A DNA stretch of 64,000 nt from Armatimonadota bacterium (GTDB taxonomy: Bacteria > Armatimonadota > Fimbriimonadia > Fimbriimonadales > Fimbriimonadaceae): assembly GCA_017303935.1 (NCBI GenBank), contig JAFLBD010000001.1:558001-622000 (forward strand), given 5' to 3'. The notes under the pieces were generated by a model that worked only from the letters and a program-made list of their open reading frames with translations, was not told where the DNA came from and ran no database searches. The translations under genes and the position numbers were made by a program. Shown piece after piece: positions 1 through 8,190 of the stretch; position 1 is the first letter of the stretch, and each line of letters opens with the position of its first letter.

Positions 1-765
1 ATGGTCGCCTTGTGGACGGAAACTCTGGAAGCAAGCTTCTGGAAGCCGCTCATGGGGACTCCTGCCAAAGACGGTGCGCCGGGTGTACCAGGGTTCTTCC
101 TGTACGCTCTGTTGATTCCTGTTGGCATCATGGGTTACATGGTGTTCAGCAAGAAGCATAACTGGATGAGCCGAATCCCGATTGGAATCATTCTTGGCTT
201 CTCGGGTGGACAACAACTCCAGGTGTTCTGGGGCGAGTACGGCCCGCAAATCCAAGATTCGATGCGGCCAGTTCTGCCGACTACTACAAGTTCGTTCTTC
301 GTTCCAAACGGTATTCAGCTATCGCAGAATTCGATCAATGAAATTGCGACTGGAACAGGGGTGCCTGCTCAGTTTGTGAGCACGATTGCGCAGAACGCAC
401 AACTGAAACAGTCGGACATCATCGCACTGGCACAAAACAACGGGCTGACGGTGGACCAAGTTAAGGGAGTCATTGCCGCAGTGCTTGGCAAGATCAACAG
501 TGAGATCTATTTCTCGCAGGCGATCAACAACGTGATCTACTTGGTCACGCTTCTTTCGGTGCTCAGCTACTTCCTCTTCAGCTTCAAGCAAGAAGGGAAA
601 CTCATCAGCGGCTTCACGCGGCTGGGGCGCTGGCTAATCATGGTTGGCTTCGGTGCCATCTTTGGCAGCACGGTCATGACGCGGTTCGCGCTACTCATCG
701 ACCGGTTGCAGTTTGTTCTCGTAGAATTCCTGAGAGACGGAATCCCAACCCTTTTCAGTCGCTAA
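1..765 (+). CDS. multi-pass membrane protein of unknown function
   Basis: I do not recognise a family. The reading frame is open from the first base of the window, so the true start may lie upstream and the ATG at position 1 may be internal. About four hydrophobic segments are visible, near residues 30-48, 55-72, 175-195 and 213-240. A polar, Gln/Asn/Ser-rich stretch (about residues 75-165) separates the two pairs and could be an extracytoplasmic or cytoplasmic loop. A strong hairpin follows the stop codon, so this is probably the last gene of its transcription unit. No catalytic motif was seen. Confidence 0.75.
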   Translation: MVALWTETLEASFWKPLMGTPAKDGAPGVPGFFLYALLIPVGIMGYMVFSKKHNWMSRIPIGIILGFSGGQQLQVFWGEYGPQIQDSMRPVLPTTTSSFFVPNGIQLSQNSINEIATGTGVPAQFVSTIAQNAQLKQSDIIALAQNNGLTVDQVKGVIAAVLGKINSEIYFSQAINNVIYLVTLLSVLSYFLFSFKQEGKLISGFTRLGRWLIMVGFGAIFGSTVMTRFALLIDRLQFVLVEFLRDGIPTLFSR

Positions 766-786
766 TCTAGCCTCAGAAAAGAACCG

Positions 787-816
787 AATCCCCGCGCCGT
801 TTTGGTCGCGGGGATT
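787..816 (+). terminator. Rho-independent-like terminator before recO
   Basis: A perfect 10-bp inverted repeat (AATCCCCGCG / CGCGGGGATT) with a 10-nt loop follows the upstream stop codon by about 20 nt. The T tract after it is short (CGTCTTT), so termination strength is uncertain. Confidence 0.6.
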
Positions 817-840
817 CGTCTTTGGTATGGTCACCGAAAC

Positions 841-1581
841 ATGAGCGAATCCAACATCACTGGCATCGTACTACGGCGCTGGGATGCGGGTGAATCGGAC
901 CGAAAGTTGAGCCTGCTCACCGAGGAGCACGGCCGGATGGAGGTGATTGCGAAAGGAGCCCGCAAGGGCAATTCGCGGTTGTCTGGGGTCACGGAGCCCC
1001 TGTCGGTTTGCTCGTTCGCGATTGCGGCAGGCAAGCATCGCTCATTCATCACACAGGCGCAGCCGCTGACTTCTTTTCCAGGACTGAGGACCGATTACAC
1101 CCGGTTAACCATGGCGATGAGCTTTGTCGAGTTGCTCCATGCCTTCGCACAGATCGATCAGGTCAACGCCGAGCTCTTCCAGCATGCCTGGATTGCACTA
1201 AAGGCACTAGAACTCCATGTGAAGCCGCTTGTCGCGCTGCTGTGGTCTGAACTCATTTTCATGAGCATCGAAGGGATTCTCCCGAGTTTTGATCACTGCG
1301 TCTTGGATGGACATCGACTCGTCGAGAATCCGGCATGGATTTCGGCGATGGCCGGTGGGCATATCGACTCGGCGCACTCCAACGAGTTCTCTGACAGACA
1401 ATTGGTTGACGCGGAGATATTGATCGGGCTGGCAAAGCTTTCCAAACTAGACCGCCCGCCATTGGCATTCAAAGCCGCATTAGCGTCGTTTGGCGTGCTC
1501 AGTGCGTTTTGGTACCATCACGCCCACAAAAACCTCCCGGCTCGCGAGGCACTGGCGCATCACCTCACGGAGTTGCAGTAA
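841..1581 (+). CDS. recO: DNA repair protein RecO
   Basis: The product is about 246 aa, a normal length for RecO. RecO binds single-stranded DNA and RecR and loads RecA during RecF-pathway recombination. The N-terminus (ITGIVLRRWDAGESDRKLSLLTEEHG) matches the RecO OB-fold: conserved redirected-growth phrase ESD-K---LT-E-G followed by KGARKGNSR. The C-terminal part is the helical domain; the zinc-ribbon cysteines of some RecO proteins are not evident. I chose the ATG at 841 over the in-frame upstream GTG because homologous sequence begins there and the terminator hairpin lies just before it. A TATGGT hexamer ends 9 nt before this ATG with no Shine-Dalgarno sequence, which would suit a leaderless transcript. 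The 3' end overlaps convergent pyrE by 17 bp. Confidence 0.9.
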   Translation: MSESNITGIVLRRWDAGESDRKLSLLTEEHGRMEVIAKGARKGNSRLSGVTEPLSVCSFAIAAGKHRSFITQAQPLTSFPGLRTDYTRLTMAMSFVELLHAFAQIDQVNAELFQHAWIALKALELHVKPLVALLWSELIFMSIEGILPSFDHCVLDGHRLVENPAWISAMAGGHIDSAHSNEFSDRQLVDAEILIGLAKLSKLDRPPLAFKAALASFGVLSAFWYHHAHKNLPAREALAHHLTELQ

Positions 1582-2137
1582 CTCGCGTGCCCGGCTTTGT
1601 GATTGGAATCTGGGCCAAGCTCTCCGGGACTTCATTCGGCGCGTAGCTGACCGCTTCCACATGGAACGAGGCAAAGAGTGGAGCACCGAAATCGATAGGT
1701 TTTGGCGCCCTGGAAATGAGAACTCCAACACCCTCAATCGTAGCGCCTTGCCCGCGCAGGGTTTCGATCACTTCGAAAATACTGGTTCCGGTAGTGAGGA
1801 CATCATCGACCACTAGGACTTTTGTGCCGGGCTCGAGAGTTTTGCCTCGCCGGAGCACCTTCTTGCCGTTTTCGGTTTCGACATAGATCGCGTCCAGTCC
1901 CATCAAGCGTGCCACCTCAAAAGCGATGATGATCCCACCCGTCGTTGGGCCAGCGACGTGTGTGATCCCTTTTCCTGAGAAATGATCCGCGATCGCCTGG
2001 CAAAGTGCGGTGAGCACTTTCGGCTGTTCGAGAACTCGAAACTTCTCGATGTAGGTATCGCTATGCCTGCCACTGGTGAGCAAAAAATGCCCCTTCAACA
2101 TCGCACCCGAATCCAACAAAACCTGCCCTAAATCCAT
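1565..2137 (-). CDS. pyrE: orotate phosphoribosyltransferase
   Basis: This enzyme converts orotate and PRPP to orotidine monophosphate in pyrimidine synthesis. The PRPP-binding signature VLVVDDVLTTGTS is present at about residues 107-119 and the orotate/phosphate-binding SGRHSDTYIEKF segment is near residue 23. The length of about 190 aa fits bacterial PyrE. The frame also opens with GTG one codon upstream (2140). I prefer the ATG at 2137 because AAAGG lies 7 nt before it. It starts 14 bp after the ccmF stop, so it is probably cotranscribed with ccmE-ccmF, a functionally unrelated pairing. Its 3' end overlaps recO. Confidence 0.92.
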   Translation of the reverse strand: MDLGQVLLDSGAMLKGHFLLTSGRHSDTYIEKFRVLEQPKVLTALCQAIADHFSGKGITHVAGPTTGGIIIAFEVARLMGLDAIYVETENGKKVLRRGKTLEPGTKVLVVDDVLTTGTSIFEVIETLRGQGATIEGVGVLISRAPKPIDFGAPLFASFHVEAVSYAPNEVPESLAQIPITKPGTRVTATP

Positions 2138-2151
2138 CACTTTGCCTTTGC

Positions 2152-4563
2152 TCAGCTAACCGCCGTTGGGACTTCGCTTTCAGCGGACTCCGGTGCCTTC
2201 GGCTCCTCGATCGCTGGGGTAGCGCTCTTGAGAGCAGCCCGCGCGTCTCTGCGCCGGAACCAAGCGGCGAGAAAGCCACCAAAGGTCATGATCCCTGCGC
2301 CCCACCAGACCATCCCGGTCATCGGCTTGTAGAAAATCTCGATCGGGAAGATTGGATTCTTGTAGTGGAGCTGGATTCTTACTGATTTGTCGGCGGCGTC
2401 CATCCCCATCAGATAGACAAAGTAGTCTCCGGATTCGGCAGGAATGCGAATCGGGCCGCTATCCGAGATCTCGAACTTCGGTGTGATGTGCGAAACCGAG
2501 CCATCGGGATTTTGGAACTCAAGGTGTGCTCCGAATTTCGTGCCCATCACCCCGACCTCGCCTTCGCGAGTCATCTTGACGAACTTGATCACGGTGCCCT
2601 CAAATTGCCGCTTTTCCCCAACTTTGAACGGCGTTTCGCCAGTCGCCTCAAACACCATCGGAAACACAGTGAAATAGAGGTCGTGGAGAGGGAAGTGCCG
2701 GATCGCTGGGCGAACTGTTGGACTTGGCTCCTCTCCATTGCGGCTCTCGGTGTAGAAGAGCACAGGATTCAGTTTGAAAGTTTGATCGCGACCTTCGAGC
2801 TTAAATCCAACTTGATTCTCTCGATCAAGCAAGGTAGAAGACATCTTGTCCAAGCTGACGCGGTAACCCAAGACGGTCGCCGGTCGACCGAGCTGAACTG
2901 TCGCTTCTTGCTTCTTTTCCATCCCACGCGAGATGATGAGCCCAAGGACGGTCATGATCACCCCAAAGTGAGTGAGGAACGAGCCGATGCTGGAGGGCGA
3001 CTTCTTGATCAGTTCTGCCGCGCGGACCAAGTTTGCCGAAAGTCCGAACAAGCAAACGCCAGCCAGGAAAAACACCCAGATTAGAGTAGGAACCTTGATG
3101 CCGAACGGAAAATTCGTCTGGTCGGCGGGAGTCAGAGACAGATCAAGCGGAATGAAACGAGTCAGCAGCATTCCAACTCCGATGAAACCGGAGGTGAGGC
3201 AAACGGTCGCGAACAGCCTCTGAGCCAATTCGCGCCCTTTAATGCCGCGCCAGCTCAGGTACGGGCCAATGCCCATCAGGATTACGGTTGGGATAAACAC
3301 CCAGGTGACCACCTTGTGATACAGCGCTTCTTCGACCACTTTCGGCTTTTGGCCCGCAATCGACATAAACAGCGGCACGCTCATCCCGATCGCGCTGACG
3401 AGACCTGTCGAAATCAATAATGTCGTCGCCGCGGAATAGGCGTTATGAAGATTGAGCCGTGTGACAGGTTCGCGCAGAGTTGAAGGTTGTTCGTTGCGCG
3501 TACCAAGTTTGTAGTAAACCGCGGATCCGACGAGCAATAGGATCGCACCTGCACCCATCGAAATGAGGAGTTGAAGTGCTGAACGATCCATCTCCGCGAA
3601 GGAGTGGACGCTCGAATCCCCTAAGAACCCGGACCGAGTCAAAAAGGTGCCGTAGATAAAGGAGATAAGGGCAAACGCGCCGAGGCTGGCGTTGAAAACT
3701 GTCCACTTCTTGCTGGTTGCCTGAACGAACAATCCGTGCATGAGCGCCGCGACGAGACACCAAGGAACCAATGCCGCGTTCTCAACCGGATCCCACATCC
3801 AAAATCCGCCCCATCCCAGCGTTTCGTACGCCCAGAATCCACCCATACACAGGCCAATGCCGGTGAGAGCCAAGGAAACAAGTGCCCAGGGTCGAATCAG
3901 TTGAACATAGGTGCTGAAGTCGCGCCTGAGGAACCCTGCGACGCCAAGTGCGTACAGAACTGTGAGCGAACCAAACCCGAGGAACATCACGGGTGGATGG
4001 ATCACCATCCACTTGTTGATCAATGCTGGGGTGAGGCCGGCGCCGTCCTCGGGCATTTTGCCGGCAAAGAAGGAGGCGACTTCGGCGGGTGGCTTCCAAA
4101 GTCTGAATGGAGACTCAAAAACGAGGATCGAAGACAGGCCAGCCAGAATCAATGAGTAGGCCGCTACGTATGCTCGCTGATAAACGCCTACGGAGCGAAG
4201 AGATAGGATTCCAAACAGCGCGGATGCGGATGCCCAAAGAAGGAAGCTGCCCTCCTGACCACCCCATGCGGCGGCAAGCCGTTTATCGAAGCTGAGCCAA
4301 TTGTCGCTGTGAGAAAAGACGTATTCGAACTGGTACTGCTTGTTGACGGTGAGCCAAATGAGCAAGCCCAGCGCCGAAATGATGCTGATGCATCCTCCAA
4401 CAAAAGCGGGGTTGGTGAGCCTTCGAGATTTAGCGAAAAATGAACTTACAAGAGCTAAAAGAAAAAGGCCCGTGGCGAACCACAAGAGCCCTCTCCCCGC
4501 CGCTTCCAGAATAGGTGTATTCGCCGGAAGCGGCGGCAGTTGAATTGTCGGATGGCTTTCCAT
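2152..4563 (-). CDS. ccmF: cytochrome c heme lyase subunit CcmF
   Basis: An 803-aa polytopic membrane protein of the heme handling protein family. CcmF receives heme from CcmE and ligates it to the CXXCH motif of apocytochrome c on the outer face of the membrane. The tryptophan-rich WWD-type domain is clear (WGGFWMWDPVEN, residues 251-262), as is the family motif WGGQEGSFLLW (about 100-110). Candidate heme-ligating His residues sit in the loops, for example in VIHPPVMFLG near residue 189. The C-terminal large periplasmic domain and final transmembrane segment are present. It starts 3 bp after the ccmE stop. ccmA-D and ccmG/H are not in the window. Confidence 0.95.
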   Translation of the reverse strand: MESHPTIQLPPLPANTPILEAAGRGLLWFATGLFLLALVSSFFAKSRRLTNPAFVGGCISIISALGLLIWLTVNKQYQFEYVFSHSDNWLSFDKRLAAAWGGQEGSFLLWASASALFGILSLRSVGVYQRAYVAAYSLILAGLSSILVFESPFRLWKPPAEVASFFAGKMPEDGAGLTPALINKWMVIHPPVMFLGFGSLTVLYALGVAGFLRRDFSTYVQLIRPWALVSLALTGIGLCMGGFWAYETLGWGGFWMWDPVENAALVPWCLVAALMHGLFVQATSKKWTVFNASLGAFALISFIYGTFLTRSGFLGDSSVHSFAEMDRSALQLLISMGAGAILLLVGSAVYYKLGTRNEQPSTLREPVTRLNLHNAYSAATTLLISTGLVSAIGMSVPLFMSIAGQKPKVVEEALYHKVVTWVFIPTVILMGIGPYLSWRGIKGRELAQRLFATVCLTSGFIGVGMLLTRFIPLDLSLTPADQTNFPFGIKVPTLIWVFFLAGVCLFGLSANLVRAAELIKKSPSSIGSFLTHFGVIMTVLGLIISRGMEKKQEATVQLGRPATVLGYRVSLDKMSSTLLDRENQVGFKLEGRDQTFKLNPVLFYTESRNGEEPSPTVRPAIRHFPLHDLYFTVFPMVFEATGETPFKVGEKRQFEGTVIKFVKMTREGEVGVMGTKFGAHLEFQNPDGSVSHITPKFEISDSGPIRIPAESGDYFVYLMGMDAADKSVRIQLHYKNPIFPIEIFYKPMTGMVWWGAGIMTFGGFLAAWFRRRDARAALKSATPAIEEPKAPESAESEVPTAVS

Positions 4564-4566
4564 TCT

Positions 4567-4944
4567 TTACGTAGTGGCTTTCTTTGCTTCGGCTTCGTAC
4601 TTCGACGGACACTTGATCAGCATGTCCGCAGCTTCAAATACGCCGTTTTGCATCTTGCCAATTACCACTACGCGCGTTGCTTCGCCCATGTTCGCTGGTG
4701 GATTGCCAGTATAAACTACAGGCATTGTCTTGCCAGATTCGTCCTTCAGCATGAAGGTCACGCGGCGCTGGCGCGGCTCAACGTTCAGTGATTCTTTGAT
4801 CATATCGCCAGCGACATGCAACCGATCACCGGTAGAGTGCTGTGCCTGTTCGATATTGACGTAGGGGCTTGCGTTGTTGACAAAGGTGTAAACCATGCCC
4901 GTAAGCGCAAGAGAACCGATGACTAAGGGTAACAAAAGTTTCAT
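4567..4944 (-). CDS. ccmE: heme chaperone CcmE, CxxxY variant
   Basis: A 125-aa membrane-anchored heme chaperone that carries heme from CcmC to CcmF. An N-terminal signal anchor (residues 4-22) precedes an OB-fold domain, including VAGDMIKESL and VVVIGKM segments typical of CcmE. The heme-attachment motif of classical CcmE is HxxxY; here the corresponding place reads C112-P-S-K-Y116, a CxxxY motif. This cysteine variant is known from the system I* machinery of some sulfate reducers and archaea. It is first in the operon ccmE-ccmF-pyrE. A divergent intergenic region of about 80 bp separates it from the next rightward gene. Confidence 0.9.
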   Translation of the reverse strand: MKLLLPLVIGSLALTGMVYTFVNNASPYVNIEQAQHSTGDRLHVAGDMIKESLNVEPRQRRVTFMLKDESGKTMPVVYTGNPPANMGEATRVVVIGKMQNGVFEAADMLIKCPSKYEAEAKKATT

Positions 4945-5028
4945 CGACAGTTCTATTTTACTTCAAATGTCCCCAAGTTCCTCCCAGAAAATGGAACGGA
5001 ATGGGCTAAAATGACGGTCAGATTCACT

Positions 5029-5592
5029 ATGATTTCTAAGCGCATCGTCACTATCGCCATCGGAGGGATGGGAATCCTCGCTGCTCTGGCATTTGGCCAG
5101 CCTGCAACGCCTGCGCAGCGCGAGGGCGTGGTCGCCAAGCCGATCTACAAAACCATGCATTTGGCCACCCGAGTCGGCACGTGCAAGATCATCGACAGCG
5201 AAGGCCGATTGGAAATCAACTTCACAGGATCACTTTTGATCAGCCAACTCAAAGGCAAGCATGTGATGACTGGGAAGTTCAGCAAAGAGTACGATGATCG
5301 TGGTCGTCTGCTCTATTACGGAACCGGAAAGGCGGTCATCACTGGCGAGTGGCGCGCAGTTCAATTTTTTGGCCGAGACTTTTCCGCCGTTTGGTTCGGC
5401 AGAGGTGTCGCTCGTGTCGGTGGTGAGTACGATAAGGACCTTAAGACAGGCGAAACTTGGTACGACGATCCTTCGTTCAAGATTGCCTGGCCAGCTCAAG
5501 GTCTGATGGAAATGCGGCTCCCAACGAACTTGCCAACAACCAACGGGCCAGAAGCCAAGCCGATCGTTCCTCGGCGCAAACCAACAACCTAA
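5029..5592 (+). CDS. exported protein of unknown function
   Basis: About 187 aa with a Sec-type signal peptide: basic MISKR, a hydrophobic core, and a likely cleavage after AFGQPATPA. The mature part is beta-rich and ends in a Pro/Thr/Arg tail. It could be an organic-solvent-tolerance or lipopolysaccharide-transport OstA-like beta domain (strands such as KHVMTGKFSKEYDDRGRLLYY), but that is only a guess. An in-frame ATG at 5011 gives six more residues. I prefer 5029 because a TAAAAT hexamer overlaps 5011 and the signal peptide then starts cleanly. It heads a four-gene operon, with the next gene 3 bp downstream. Confidence 0.75.
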   Translation: MISKRIVTIAIGGMGILAALAFGQPATPAQREGVVAKPIYKTMHLATRVGTCKIIDSEGRLEINFTGSLLISQLKGKHVMTGKFSKEYDDRGRLLYYGTGKAVITGEWRAVQFFGRDFSAVWFGRGVARVGGEYDKDLKTGETWYDDPSFKIAWPAQGLMEMRLPTNLPTTNGPEAKPIVPRRKPTT

Positions 5593-5595
5593 GCC

Positions 5596-6363
5596 GTGCT
5601 TAATCGTACGTTTTGCCACGTAAAGGGAATCGGCAAGGATACCGAGCGCGCTTTGTGGGCGCAAGGTTGCGATAACTGGAACACGTTTCTCGCGAATCCA
5701 AGCGAATTCTCAACCGGAGCAGCCCCAAAGGATTTCGCCGTATCTACAATCCAAAAGAGTGTTGACGCTTTCGAGGCGGGCAATCATCAGTTTTTCCAGA
5801 AGGCCTTGGGGACTCAAGAAGCTTGGCGAGCCTGGAGTTCATTTCAGAACTCCTGCGTCTATCTCGATATCGAGACCGACGGAGGTCAGACTGGCGGCGC
5901 AGTCACCATCATCGGGCTATATGACGGCAACCAGTTTCAAGTGCTCGTCAAAGACGACAATATCGAAGAGTTCCGAGACGTTATTTCGAAGTATTCGATG
6001 ATCGTCACCTTCTTCGGGACTGGTTTCGACTTACCGATGCTTCAAAAGCGATTCCGAGGGCTAGTTTTCGATCAGATCCATCTCGATTTGTGCTTTGCCT
6101 TGAAGCGGCTAGATTATCGCGGCGGGCTCAAGAAGATTGAACGCCAACTTGGAATTTCTCGGTCAAGCGAAGCCGATGGACTTGACGGTCGTGACGCGAT
6201 CCGGCTCTGGCGCGAGCACCTGCGAGGCTCTGAAACCGCGCTAGAAACTTTGGTCGCATACAACAGGGAAGACGTGGTCAACTTAGAAGTACTCGCACAG
6301 ATTGCGGTCGATGGCCTGACAAAACAAGCAATGTTCGGCACTGAATCTGCCGCGCGACCGTAA
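5596..6363 (+). CDS. YprB-like RNase H-fold 3'-5' exonuclease
   Basis: A 255-aa protein starting at GTG. The second half is a DEDDy-type exonuclease fold: D91-I-E93 (motif I, VYLDIETDGG), F-G-T-G-F-D145-L-P-M-L (motif II) and Y222-N-R-E-D226 (motif III), all acidic metal ligands present. The first about 80 residues contain a helix-hairpin-helix-like segment (VKGIGKDTERALWAQG). This arrangement matches the YprB/ribonuclease-H-like family, whose nucleic acid substrate is not well defined. It is 3 bp after the exported protein and 19 bp before the hydrolase, so the genes are probably cotranscribed. Confidence 0.85.
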   Translation: MLNRTFCHVKGIGKDTERALWAQGCDNWNTFLANPSEFSTGAAPKDFAVSTIQKSVDAFEAGNHQFFQKALGTQEAWRAWSSFQNSCVYLDIETDGGQTGGAVTIIGLYDGNQFQVLVKDDNIEEFRDVISKYSMIVTFFGTGFDLPMLQKRFRGLVFDQIHLDLCFALKRLDYRGGLKKIERQLGISRSSEADGLDGRDAIRLWREHLRGSETALETLVAYNREDVVNLEVLAQIAVDGLTKQAMFGTESAARP

Positions 6364-6382
6364 TCTCGGGTAAATCTTACAC

Positions 6383-7174
6383 GTGAATATTGAGCGGAAT
6401 GTCGTCTACGCGACCAAGGGCAGCCAAGAGCTTTCGGCTGACTTGTTTTTTCCTCCCCAATCGAAATCCGGCCCATTCGTTGTGTTTTTGCACGGAGGCG
6501 GATGGATCAGCGGGATGAGGGGAATGTACGAAGATGAGGCATTTTGGCTTTACACCCAAGGCATTCCTTCCGCGACCATCGATTACCGGTTGGCGCCTCT
6601 CAACCCTTTTCCGGCGAGTGTCGGTGACGTGCAAGATTTCATCTCGTGGGCACGCAAAAACCTTAAGAATTACAGGTTCGACCCCACGTACATCTTGGTC
6701 ATTGGCAACTCCGCCGGTGGTCATCTCGCCCTGATGTCTGCCTTGTGCGACACCTACTACGGTGATCTTGAGCCGTCCGCCCAGATCAAAGCCGACGGCG
6801 CGTTTGCGATGTGCCCAATCACCGACCTCACAGAACCGAGAAGTCAGCATTTTCCTATCAGTTGGCCATTCTTGGAGCAGTTTATGGGCTCTTTGGACGC
6901 CCCGGTAGAGCAGCTCCGCGCGGCATCGCCACTTTACAACGTATCCGAAACAGATTCCCCGATTGTGCTTTTGCACGGAACGGAAGACGATATCGTGCCT
7001 TGCGAGCAGAGCAAACGGCTTGCGGGTGCCCTAGAAGCGGTCGGTGTGCCGGTGACTCTAGACCTCTTGCCCGGCGAATCACATAGTTTCTCCTATGCAG
7101 GATGGATGCGAATTCGTGAGCAGTTCCTAAGCTTCATCCGCACTTTCGAAACTCCAACTGTTGGCGCGCAATGA
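6383..7174 (+). CDS. alpha/beta hydrolase (HSL/BD-FAE-like esterase)
   Basis: A 263-aa cytoplasmic serine hydrolase starting at GTG; no signal peptide is seen. The oxyanion-hole motif HGGGW is at residues 37-41, the nucleophile elbow GNSAGG places Ser110, and the acid and base are probably Asp203 (HGTEDDIVP) and His234 (GESHSFS). This is the hormone-sensitive-lipase/carboxylesterase-type arrangement, so a small ester or a kynurenine-formamidase-like substrate is possible. The substrate cannot be read from sequence. Its last 4 bp overlap the threonine aldolase start (ATGA), indicating translational coupling. Confidence 0.88.
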   Translation: MNIERNVVYATKGSQELSADLFFPPQSKSGPFVVFLHGGGWISGMRGMYEDEAFWLYTQGIPSATIDYRLAPLNPFPASVGDVQDFISWARKNLKNYRFDPTYILVIGNSAGGHLALMSALCDTYYGDLEPSAQIKADGAFAMCPITDLTEPRSQHFPISWPFLEQFMGSLDAPVEQLRAASPLYNVSETDSPIVLLHGTEDDIVPCEQSKRLAGALEAVGVPVTLDLLPGESHSFSYAGWMRIREQFLSFIRTFETPTVGAQ

Positions 7175-8190
7175 AGCCAGTTGATCTTAGAAGCGATACG
7201 GTCACAAGACCGACCGCTGCAATGATGTCCGCGATGGCAAATGCTGTCGTCGGCGATGATGTTCTGGGGGATGACCCGACGGTGATCGAGCTTGAACGGC
7301 TTTCGGCAGAAACGGTCGGGATGGAAGCGGCCCTGTTCCTTTGTAGTGGGACGATGGGCAATCAGATCGCCTTAGCCTGCCATACCGAAAGGGGCGATTG
7401 CGCGTTGTTCGAAGAGAACGCGCACATGCTCCAGTACGAAGTGGGCGGACCAGGAATCATCGCTCAAGTGGTCTGTAAGGGTGTGCCTAGCCACCTCGGA
7501 GTGCTCGATCCTGCCGATATCAAGAGCAGGATTATGGTGGGGAACTTGCACACTCCCGCGACGACGGTTTTGTGCATCGAGAACACAAATAATCGTGCTG
7601 GCGGAAGCGTGATTCCAATTGAAATCACCAATCAATACGCCGATATCTGTAAGTCAAGCGGAATGAAGTTGCACCTAGACGGGGCCAGGGTATTTAACGC
7701 CGCCGTCGCGCAAGGAATTACGCCGAAAGAGGTATGTACAGGTTTTGACTCGCTAAGTTTCTGTTTGAGCAAAGGCCTTGGTGCACCGGTCGGATCCGTA
7801 CTCTGTGGGACGGCGGAGTTTATCAATAGAGCCAAGAAATGGAGGAAGCGGCTCGGCGGAGGATGGCGTCAAGCTGGCTATCTTGCCGCGTGCGGAATCT
7901 ACGCGCTACAAAACAACATCGATCGGCTGGACGAAGACCATCGCCGCGCGAGGGCTCTGGCAGAGGGAATTCAAGGACTAAAGAATTTCAAGGTGGATTT
8001 GTCCGCGCAATCGACAAATTTTGTCATGGTCGAGTCCACCGAACCCGCAGTGGTGATTTGTAAGAAACTCGAAGCTCATGGAGTGCTTGCCCTACCGTTT
8101 GGCGAGCACAGAGTAAGGTGTGTGCTCCATCTCGACATCGACGACGCCGGTGTGGAGCACACAGTCAAAACGTTCCGCGAACTAAGCTAG
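7171..8190 (+). CDS. ltaE: low-specificity L-threonine aldolase
   Basis: A 339-aa PLP enzyme of fold type I that cleaves threonine or allo-threonine to glycine and acetaldehyde. The N-terminal DLRSDTVTRPT signature, the cofactor-contacting LHLDGARVFNA (Asp170) and the PLP lysine K201 in SFCLSKGLGAPVG are all present. The length is normal. It is coupled by ATGA to the upstream hydrolase and ends by overlapping the convergent aminotransferase by 9 bp. Confidence 0.93.
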   Translation: MKPVDLRSDTVTRPTAAMMSAMANAVVGDDVLGDDPTVIELERLSAETVGMEAALFLCSGTMGNQIALACHTERGDCALFEENAHMLQYEVGGPGIIAQVVCKGVPSHLGVLDPADIKSRIMVGNLHTPATTVLCIENTNNRAGGSVIPIEITNQYADICKSSGMKLHLDGARVFNAAVAQGITPKEVCTGFDSLSFCLSKGLGAPVGSVLCGTAEFINRAKKWRKRLGGGWRQAGYLAACGIYALQNNIDRLDEDHRRARALAEGIQGLKNFKVDLSAQSTNFVMVESTEPAVVICKKLEAHGVLALPFGEHRVRCVLHLDIDDAGVEHTVKTFRELS

